A stretch of 5,041 nt of DNA, from positions 1 through 5,041 of the forward strand of contig JAHENN010000183.1 in assembly GCA_018609665.1 (NCBI GenBank), read 5' to 3'. Below the pieces are notes generated by a model that saw only the letters and a program-made list of their open reading frames with translations, searched no databases and was not told the DNA's origin. This stretch comes from Haloarculaceae archaeon (GTDB taxonomy: Archaea; Halobacteriota; Halobacteria; Halobacteriales; Haloarculaceae). Of this stretch, positions 1 to 5,041 are shown in pieces (position 1 is the first letter of the stretch; each line of letters opens with the position of its first letter). A program made the position numbers and the translations under genes.

Positions 1-621
1 GTCCTCAACGGCTTCTACGACCCCGACGAGGGCGACGTCTACCTCGACGGCGAGACCGTCACCGACACCCCCGAACACTACCGGGCCCGGGCCGGCCTCG
101 GCCGGACCTTCCAGGGGCTGGAGCTGTTCGAGGAGGAGGACGTCATCGAGAACGTGATGACGATGCGGGCGGTGAAGAACCGGCCGAACCTGCTGTCGGC
201 GCTGCTGTTCTACGGCGCCGGCCGCCGGACGGAGGCCGAGAACATGCGCCGCGTCGAGGAGATCCTCGACTACCTCGAGCTGTGGGAGTACCGCCACTCG
301 ACGATCGCCGGCCTCCCGCTGGGGGTGCGGCGGCGGGTCGACCTGGCGCGGTCGCTGGCGCTGGAGCCGGACGTGCTGCTGCTGGACGAGGCGATGAGCG
401 GGCTCACCTTCGACGAGAAGTACGACATGATACGGTTCCTCAGCGACCTCCACGAGGCGGAGGAACTGACGCTCGTGATGATCGAACACGACCTCGAGGT
501 GGTGACGGCCGTCTCCGACCGGATGGTCGTCCTGCAGGAGGGCGGCGTTCTCGCCCGCGGGCCGCCCGACGCCGTCACGGACGACCCCGAGGTCGCGCGC
601 GTCTACACGGGGGTGGACTGA
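1..621 (+). CDS. livG: LivG-type ABC transporter ATP-binding protein (5' end outside window)
   Basis: This is the ATPase subunit of a branched-chain-amino-acid-type (HAAT) importer; it would hydrolyse ATP on the cytoplasmic face to drive the LivH/LivM permeases. The frame is open from base 1, giving 206 residues. A LivG is usually about 250 residues, so roughly 45, including Walker A, lie upstream. Visible parts, numbered from the window's first codon: the segment just after Walker A (VLNGFYDPDEG, 1-11), Q-loop RTFQ (35-38), signature region LPLGV (105-109) followed by RRRVDLARSLA, Walker B VLLLDEA (catalytic E130) and H-loop IEHD (H163). The signature lacks the usual S and Q of LSGGQ, and Walker B reads DEA where DEP is usual. 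The tail EKYDMIRFL and the late SDRMVVL resemble, from memory, LivG proteins encoded beside acyl-CoA ligases. A GTG at 154 could serve as a start but would discard the Q-loop, so it is not the true one. The gene ends one base before the ligase. Confidence 0.93.
   Translation, partial: VLNGFYDPDEGDVYLDGETVTDTPEHYRARAGLGRTFQGLELFEEEDVIENVMTMRAVKNRPNLLSALLFYGAGRRTEAENMRRVEEILDYLELWEYRHSTIAGLPLGVRRRVDLARSLALEPDVLLLDEAMSGLTFDEKYDMIRFLSDLHEAEELTLVMIEHDLEVVTAVSDRMVVLQEGGVLARGPPDAVTDDPEVARVYTGVD
609..615 (+). promoter_or_regulatory. Probable ribosome binding site for the acyl-CoA synthetase
   Basis: The heptamer GGGGGTG matches the archaeal Shine-Dalgarno core GGAGGTG at six of seven bases and lies 7 nt before the GTG start at 623. 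It sits inside the last codons of the ATPase gene. It supports the GTG start and fits coupled translation of the two genes. Confidence 0.5.
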
Positions 622-622
622 C

Positions 623-2704
623 GTGGCGGTCGACGACCCCGAGGAGGTCGACGCGGGACTGACTGTCGACCGCGTGCTGTCGGCGCCCGACGAGGAATCG
701 GTACCCATCGTCTCCGACCGGGCGCTGCCGGAGATCCTCTTCGACCACGTCGAGGAGCACGGCGACGACGTCGCCCTCCGGTGGAAGCGCTACGGCGTCT
801 GGCAGGAGTACTCCTGGACGGAGTACTACGACCGCGTCGAGCGGTTCGCCCTCGGCCTCGAGGAGTACGGCTTCGGCGAGGAGGACGTCCTCTTCACCAT
901 CGGCTACAACCGCCCCCACCAGCTGTGGGCGTGGATGGCCGCCCAGTCGCTCGGCGGCATGGCCGCACCGAACTACGAGGACATGCTGCCGGAGGACATC
1001 GGCAAGCAGCTGCGGCTGCTGGAGCCGCAGGTCGCCTACGCCGAGGACCAGGAGATGGTCGACAAGCTGCTGCTCGTGGCGTCGGACGTCCCCAGCCTCG
1101 AGACCATCGTCTACCGCGACGAGAAGGGGATGTTCCGCTACGAGGAGGGCGACCCGCCGCTGCCCCGGGACGGCGTCGAGGTGCCGGACGACATCGACAT
1201 CGTCGCCTACGCCGACGTCGAGGAGCGGGGACGACAGCGGCTGGAGTCCGGCGCCGTCGCCGACGACTACCTCCACGAGCGCGTGCAGGCGGTCGACCCA
1301 GACGCGACGGCCATGCTGGCGCCGACCTCCGGGACGACCGGGATGCCGAAGCGGGTGAAGCTCACCCACTTCAACTTCATCAACCTCGCCAACGCGGCCA
1401 TCGACATCGACCCGCTGCCGGAGGAGTCCGACTACTTCTCGTACCTCCCGATGGCGTGGGTCGGCGAGCAGATGATCCTCATCGCGGCGGCGTTCGTCGG
1501 CGGCTGGACGGCCAACTTCCCCGAGGAGCCCGAGACGGAGGCCGAGGACCTCCGGGAGATCGGCCCGGAGATCATCTTCTCCTCGCCGAACCGCTACGAG
1601 GAGTGGGTCGCCGACGTGAAGGCGAAGGTCGAGAACACGACGCCGCTGAAGCGGTTCGTCTACGAGACGGCGATGTCGATCGGCCGGAAGTACGCCGACT
1701 ACGTGGTCGGCGACCGGGCCGACGAGGAGCCGCCGGCGACGCTGCGGGCGGCCCACTGGCTCTCCTACTGGGTGGCCTACCGGCCCATCCTCGACAAGAT
1801 CGGCCTCAAGCGCGCGAAGAACGTCTACACCGGCGGCGGCCCGCTGGGCGAGGACCACTTCTCCTTCTACCACGCCCTCGGCGTCCCGCTGAAGCAGATC
1901 TGGGGGCAGTCGGAGGTCTGCGGCTTCGTGACGATGCACCGCGACGACGACGTCCAGGTCGACACCGTCGGCGAGGTGTTCCCCAACGTCGAGGTCGGCA
2001 TCACCCCCGAGGGCGAACTGCTCGTCCGGGGGCCGGTCGTCACCTCCGGCTACTACGGCATGCCGGAGAAGACCGAGTCGGCCATCGAGGACGGCTGGCT
2101 CCACACCGACGACTTCGGCGCCATCACCGACGAGGGCCACGTGAAGATCTTCGACCGGATGGACGACGTCCTGGAGCTGTCCGACGGCACCGCCGTCGCG
2201 CCCATCAGCGTCGAGACGAAGCTGAAGTTCAACCCCTACGTGCGGGAGGCGCTGGTGGTCGGCGACGGCCAGGAGTCGCTGTCGGCGGTGCTGAACATCC
2301 GGTTCGACAACGTCGCCGAGTGGGCCGACCAGCGGGACATCCAGTACGCCGGCTACCAGGACCTCACCCAGAAGCCGCCGGTGCTGGAGCTGATGCGGGA
2401 GGTCGTCGCCGAGACGAACGAGGAGCTGGACAACCCCATCGAGCGGTTCGTAATCCTGTTCAAGGAGTTCGACGCCGACGACGGCGAACTGACGCGGACG
2501 GGGAAGATCCGCCGGGAGGTGGTCGTCGACCGCTACCGGCGGCTCGTCGACGGGCTGTTCGCCGGCGACGAGGAAATCGAGATGGGCGTCACCATCACCT
2601 ACCAGGACGGCCGCGAGACGGAGGAGCGCGGCCGGATGACGGTCGTCGACGTCGACGAGCCCGTCGAGACCGACGACGGCGAGGAGGTGGTCGTCGATGG
2701 TTAG
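623..2704 (+). CDS. AMP-forming acyl-CoA synthetase (long-chain FACS-like, transporter-linked)
   Basis: A member of the adenylate-forming (AMP-binding) superfamily, expected to turn a carboxylic acid, ATP and CoA into acyl-CoA, AMP and PPi in the cytoplasm. It has 693 residues, within the range of long-chain acyl-CoA synthetases. Motifs in order: P-loop TSGTTGMPK (235-243), TGGGPL (403-408), WGQSE (427-431, in place of YGxTE), HTDDFG (494-499, with D497 as the expected ribose-binding Asp), hinge region FDRMDD (510-515, R512 and D514), and the C-terminal catalytic-lysine motif RTGKIRR (K628). The stretch LSDGTAVAPISVETKLKF resembles, from memory, ligases encoded beside LivG/LivH/LivM in bacteria. 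The tail after about 650 is very acidic. The usual Gly of HTGD is Asp here. The GTG start, one base after the ATPase stop, is the only plausible start: it has a Shine-Dalgarno-like sequence and no Met follows nearby. Substrate is unknown; the context suggests an imported acid. Confidence 0.93.
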   Translation: MAVDDPEEVDAGLTVDRVLSAPDEESVPIVSDRALPEILFDHVEEHGDDVALRWKRYGVWQEYSWTEYYDRVERFALGLEEYGFGEEDVLFTIGYNRPHQLWAWMAAQSLGGMAAPNYEDMLPEDIGKQLRLLEPQVAYAEDQEMVDKLLLVASDVPSLETIVYRDEKGMFRYEEGDPPLPRDGVEVPDDIDIVAYADVEERGRQRLESGAVADDYLHERVQAVDPDATAMLAPTSGTTGMPKRVKLTHFNFINLANAAIDIDPLPEESDYFSYLPMAWVGEQMILIAAAFVGGWTANFPEEPETEAEDLREIGPEIIFSSPNRYEEWVADVKAKVENTTPLKRFVYETAMSIGRKYADYVVGDRADEEPPATLRAAHWLSYWVAYRPILDKIGLKRAKNVYTGGGPLGEDHFSFYHALGVPLKQIWGQSEVCGFVTMHRDDDVQVDTVGEVFPNVEVGITPEGELLVRGPVVTSGYYGMPEKTESAIEDGWLHTDDFGAITDEGHVKIFDRMDDVLELSDGTAVAPISVETKLKFNPYVREALVVGDGQESLSAVLNIRFDNVAEWADQRDIQYAGYQDLTQKPPVLELMREVVAETNEELDNPIERFVILFKEFDADDGELTRTGKIRREVVVDRYRRLVDGLFAGDEEIEMGVTITYQDGRETEERGRMTVVDVDEPVETDDGEEVVVDG
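2682..2689 (+). promoter_or_regulatory. Strong Shine-Dalgarno site for livH
   Basis: AGGAGGTG matches all eight positions of the sequence complementary to the archaeal 16S rRNA 3' end, 7 nt before the ATG at 2697. It lies within the Glu-Glu-Val codons near the end of the ligase gene. It fixes the livH start and the 8-bp overlap with the ligase, and suggests that livH can be initiated on its own within the operon transcript. Confidence 0.8.
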
Positions 2705-3662
2705 CGTCGCGGAGTTCACCACCTTCTTCCAGATCGTCGTCGAGGGCGTCGGCCTCGGGGCGCTGTACGCGCTGGTCGCGATGGGCTTTGCGCTCATCTA
2801 CAAGGTGACCGGCGTGCTGAACTTCGCCCAGGGCGAGATCGCCCTCGTCGGCGCCTACCTGGTCGTCCTCTTCGGGACGGGCGCGGCCGTCGAGCAACTC
2901 CAGGTGTCGGCGCCGGTCGCCGTCGCCGCGACGGTCGTCGTCGGCGTCCTGCTCGGCGTGCTGCTGGAGCGGGTCGTCTTCCGGCCGTTCATCGGCGAAC
3001 CGGTGCTGTCGGTCATCATCGTCACGCTCGCGCTGGGCGGCATCTTCAGCGGCTTCGTCAACTTCCTCTTCGGGCGGAACTTCCAGCAGTACCCCGACGC
3101 GCTCGTCCTCGAGTGGAACGTCGAACTCCCGCTGGGAGCGTCGATACCGGGGTCGTACGCCATCGCGGTGCTGCTGTCGCTGGTCATCGTCGCCGCGCTG
3201 ATGCTGTTCTTCCGGTACACCGTCACCGGGAGCATCCTCCGGGCGGCCGCCAGCGACGAGCAGGCCGCGATGGTGCTCGGCGTCAGCATCGAGCGGACCA
3301 TCGCCGTCGCGTGGGCGCTGTCGATCACCATCACCACGGTCGGCGGCGTGCTGCTGGCGGTCCGGGGCCGGGGGCCGTCGTTCAGCATCGCGGCGACGGG
3401 CATCATCATCCTCGCGGCGGTCGTCTTCGGCGGCCTCGACTCCATCCCCGGGGCGTTCATCGGCGCCATCGTCGTCGGGCTGCTGCGGGAACTGGGGTCG
3501 TACTACCTGGAGGGCGGCACCGCCGTCGTCGCGCCGGTCGTCGACGTGACGCTGGACTTCGGCGCCGGCTTCGGCGAGATCCTCCCGCTGATCTTCCTGC
3601 TGGTCGTCATCGTCGTGAAACCGTACGGGCTGTTCGGCACCGAACGCATCGAGAGGCTCTGA
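2697..3662 (+). CDS. livH: LivH-type ABC transporter permease
   Basis: One of the two integral membrane subunits of a HAAT-type importer; with LivM it should form the path across the cytoplasmic membrane. It has 321 residues and about eight hydrophobic segments, for example near 12-36, 47-62, 71-90, 102-125, 153-172, 202-222, 231-247 and 295-310. Family hallmarks are LNFAQGE (41-47) after the first segment, RPFIGEPVLS (96-105), the cytoplasmic coupling loop GSILRAAASDEQAAMVLGV (178-196) that should contact the ATPases, and FGGLDSIPGAFIG (244-256). No secretion signal is apparent beyond the first membrane segment. The ATG at 2697 overlaps the ligase end by 8 bp and has a perfect Shine-Dalgarno sequence. 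Automated pipelines would call it a branched-chain amino acid permease, but the adjoining CoA ligase suggests another acid. The family is secure; the substrate is not. Confidence 0.95.
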   Translation: MVSVAEFTTFFQIVVEGVGLGALYALVAMGFALIYKVTGVLNFAQGEIALVGAYLVVLFGTGAAVEQLQVSAPVAVAATVVVGVLLGVLLERVVFRPFIGEPVLSVIIVTLALGGIFSGFVNFLFGRNFQQYPDALVLEWNVELPLGASIPGSYAIAVLLSLVIVAALMLFFRYTVTGSILRAAASDEQAAMVLGVSIERTIAVAWALSITITTVGGVLLAVRGRGPSFSIAATGIIILAAVVFGGLDSIPGAFIGAIVVGLLRELGSYYLEGGTAVVAPVVDVTLDFGAGFGEILPLIFLLVVIVVKPYGLFGTERIERL

Positions 3663-3741
3663 TTCGCATGCCACGACACGATTCATACGGCGACGAACCG
3701 CCGCTCGAACCCACCGCGACCGCTCCCGGGGGGCCGCGCTG
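3663..3741 (+). other. 79-bp gap between livH and livM
   Basis: This is the largest gap in the operon. The part at about 3661-3690 is clearly richer in A and T than the surrounding genes. It contains a 24-codon ORF (3668-3742) whose TGA overlaps the livM ATG, but that ORF has no good Shine-Dalgarno sequence. A run of six G at 3728-3733, 8 nt before livM, is the best candidate for its ribosome binding site and is weak. There is no T-tract, long inverted repeat or clear TATA box, so read-through from livH into livM is the simplest reading. Confidence 0.6.
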
Positions 3742-4785
3742 ATGCCCTGCGGCGAGTACTTCACCAGCTACGAGTCCCGGATGGGGCTGTTCCGCTGGCG
3801 CATCCAGCGGGTCGCCCTCGTCGCCGGGCTCCCGGTCCCGTTCGTCCTGCCGTTCCTCGTCGGCGGCGGGGTCGTCTCGACGATCTCGCAGATATACATC
3901 TTCGCCGTCGCCGTCCTCGGGCTGAACGTCATCCTCGGCTACGCCGGCGAGATCGTCCTCGCCCAGGGGGCGTTCATGGCCATCGGGGCGTACGCGACGA
4001 GCCGGCTCGTCGCCGCCGGGGCGGGGCTGCTGCCGGCGGTCGCCGTCGGCGGCCTCCTGGCGGCGGCCGTGGCGGTGGCCTTCGGCCTGCCGTCGTTCCG
4101 GGTGAAGGGGTTCTACATCGCCATCTCGACGCTGGCGCTGCAGTTCATCTCCGAGTGGTTCTTCAGTAACGGCCAGGCCGCCTGGATCCACGGCGGCGCC
4201 AGACAGCAGTTCCCCACCGAGGTCGGCCTCGTCGGCCCCGCCGGCGTCGTCGGCACCGACCTGGACGTCTACTACCTCGGGCTGGTGGTGATGCTGCTGT
4301 TTGCGATGCTGTCGCTGAACCTCTCCCGGACCGGGGTCGGCCGGACCTTCCGGGCCGTCCACGAGAACGACCTCGCGGCGGCCGTCCTCGGGGTCGACGT
4401 CTTCAAGAACAAGCTGCTGGCGTTCGCGATCGGCGGGTTCATGATCGGCGTCTCCGGCGGGCTGTACGGCTTCTATCTCGGCTCGCTCGACCCGGGGTAC
4501 TTCGACCTCGCGCTGACCCTCGAACACTACGTGATGCTGCTGTTCGGCGGGCTCGGCCGCGTGTGGGGCGCGCTCATCGGCGTCGGCGTCGTCACGTTCG
4601 TCCAGGACAGCCTCCGAATCTTCCTCGACGGGGTGTCGACGGCCACGGGAACCAACGCGACCGCGCTGGTGTCGGTGTTCTTCGGTGCCATCATCATCGT
4701 GGTGCTGGCCGTCGAGCCGAAGGGCGTCCTCGCCGCGCTCGGACAGCTGAAGGACTACCTGCGGAACTGGCCGTACGCCTACTGA
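3742..4785 (+). CDS. livM: LivM-type ABC transporter permease
   Basis: The second membrane subunit of the HAAT-type importer, expected to pair with LivH. It has 347 residues with about eight to nine hydrophobic segments starting near 24. Hallmarks are GLNVILGYAGEIVLAQGAF (60-78), the region GLPSFRVKGFYIAISTLAL (115-133), the coupling loop RTGVGRTFRAVHENDLAA (196-213) continuing into VLGVDVFKNKLLAF, and FGGLGRVWGALIG in the last third. The ATG at 3742 is chosen over Met14 (3781) because the leader PCGEYFTSYESRMGLFR resembles, from memory, the conserved cytoplasmic N-terminus of LivM proteins from ligase-linked clusters. The upstream frame is open but Arg-rich and has no start codon. The TGG stretch common after the fourth segment reads HGGARQQ here, which may reflect a different substrate. 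The ribosome binding site is weak. The stop overlaps the next start by one base. Confidence 0.94.
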   Translation: MPCGEYFTSYESRMGLFRWRIQRVALVAGLPVPFVLPFLVGGGVVSTISQIYIFAVAVLGLNVILGYAGEIVLAQGAFMAIGAYATSRLVAAGAGLLPAVAVGGLLAAAVAVAFGLPSFRVKGFYIAISTLALQFISEWFFSNGQAAWIHGGARQQFPTEVGLVGPAGVVGTDLDVYYLGLVVMLLFAMLSLNLSRTGVGRTFRAVHENDLAAAVLGVDVFKNKLLAFAIGGFMIGVSGGLYGFYLGSLDPGYFDLALTLEHYVMLLFGGLGRVWGALIGVGVVTFVQDSLRIFLDGVSTATGTNATALVSVFFGAIIIVVLAVEPKGVLAALGQLKDYLRNWPYAY

Positions 4786-5041
4786 TGGCCAAGGACGTCA
4801 CCGACACGGCGCGGGACCTCCTCGATCTGCCCTTCCACCGCGCCAACGGAATCGAGGTGATGTCGGCGACCGACGAGCGCGCCCACACGCGGTGGCCGTA
4901 CGACGAGTCGATGGTGGGCAACCCCGAGCTGCCAGCGGTCCACGGCGGCGTCATCTCGGCGCTGGCGGACCTCACCGGCGCGGCGCCGTTCGTCGGCTCG
5001 CTGGGGCGGTACACGCCGACGGTCGACCTCCGGGTGGACTA
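4785..5041 (+). CDS. PaaI-like hotdog-fold acyl-CoA thioesterase (3' end outside window)
   Basis: The N-terminal 85 residues of a protein of the PaaI/hotdog thioesterase family, which hydrolyse acyl-CoA to free acid and CoA in the cytoplasm. Family members are usually 130-170 residues, so about half is visible. The key segment is WPYDESMVGNPELPAVHGG (37-55): GNP at 45-47, HGG at 53-55 (the hotdog active-site turn), then ISALADLTG with D62 at the position often acidic and catalytic in this family. The strand TVDLRVD (79-85) is typical and normally continues into YLRPA. The ATG overlaps the livM TGA (TGATG) and has no clear Shine-Dalgarno sequence, so it is probably translated by reinitiation after livM. 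Beside a CoA ligase it could free CoA from dead-end or excess thioesters of the imported acid. The family is well supported; the substrate is unknown. Confidence 0.9.
   Translation, partial: MAKDVTDTARDLLDLPFHRANGIEVMSATDERAHTRWPYDESMVGNPELPAVHGGVISALADLTGAAPFVGSLGRYTPTVDLRVD

Noticed and set aside
575..2797. A 740-codon open frame on the minus strand, longer than the ligase it lies opposite
   Set aside because: It is an antisense shadow: its translation is a monotonous Val/Leu/Asp/Gly/Arg mix with no domain motifs, while the + strand frame holds every AMP-binding core motif. Long antisense frames are expected in such G+C-rich genes.
781..2808. A 675-codon + strand frame overlapping the ligase
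   Set aside because: The translation is an Arg/Gly/Ala-rich low-complexity string, impossible for an acidic haloarchaeal protein, and results from the G+C-rich third positions read out of frame.
3681..3688. ATTCATAC as a TATA-like element of an internal promoter before livM
   Set aside because: It is a poor match to haloarchaeal TATA boxes, has no visible BRE purine element, and lies in a short gap inside an otherwise contiguous operon.
3725..3739. CCCGGGGGGCC region as a terminator hairpin
   Set aside because: The only self-complementary part is very short and no T-tract follows; it lies directly before the livM start, where termination would make little sense.
2595..4527. Long minus-strand frames opposite livH and livM (2595-3764 and 3607-4527)
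   Set aside because: Both are Asp/Arg/Glu/Gln-rich shadows with no recognisable domain, lying opposite well-supported permease genes.
4694..5014. A 106-codon minus-strand frame near the window end
   Set aside because: It is Ser/Arg-rich without motifs and lies opposite the PaaI-like gene, whose GNP and HGG motifs are clear.

Overview
The window looks like chromosomal DNA from a halophilic archaeon (class Halobacteria). Three things point that way: very high G+C with codons ending almost only in G or C (GAC, GAG, GTC, CTC, GCG dominate), strongly acidic soluble proteins, and a full-strength archaeal Shine-Dalgarno sequence before one gene. The genus cannot be told from the sequence alone.

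Layout: all genes lie on the + strand in a tightly packed, probably single operon. (1) 1-621: 3' part of a LivG-type ABC ATPase, with the Walker A region cut off by the window edge. (2) 623-2704: an AMP-forming acyl-CoA synthetase of 693 aa, one base after gene 1. (3) 2697-3662: a LivH-type permease overlapping the ligase by 8 bp. (4) a 79-bp gap at 3663-3741, the only non-coding stretch of any size. (5) 3742-4785: a LivM-type permease. (6) 4785 to the window end: the start of a PaaI-like hotdog thioesterase, overlapping the LivM stop codon by one base (TGATG).

How they may work together: LivG, LivH and LivM are the ATPase and the two membrane subunits of a branched-chain-amino-acid-type (HAAT family) importer. 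The CoA ligase between the ATPase and the permeases, and the acyl-CoA thioesterase behind them, suggest that the cargo is a carboxylic acid (aromatic, branched or fatty) activated to a CoA ester after entry, not an amino acid. From memory of family sequences, all five proteins resemble a bacterial set in which LivG, an AMP-binding ligase, LivH and LivM are neighbours; the haloarchaeal set may have come from bacteria. The periplasmic-type binding protein and the second ATPase (LivF) expected for such an importer are not in this window.

No RNA genes, mobile elements, CRISPR arrays, terminators or convincing promoters were seen. The most notable points are the ligase-transporter-thioesterase arrangement, the divergent ABC signature (LPLGV) and Walker B (DEA) of the ATPase, a Gly-to-Asp change in a core motif of the ligase, and a possible 24-codon ORF whose stop overlaps the LivM start.
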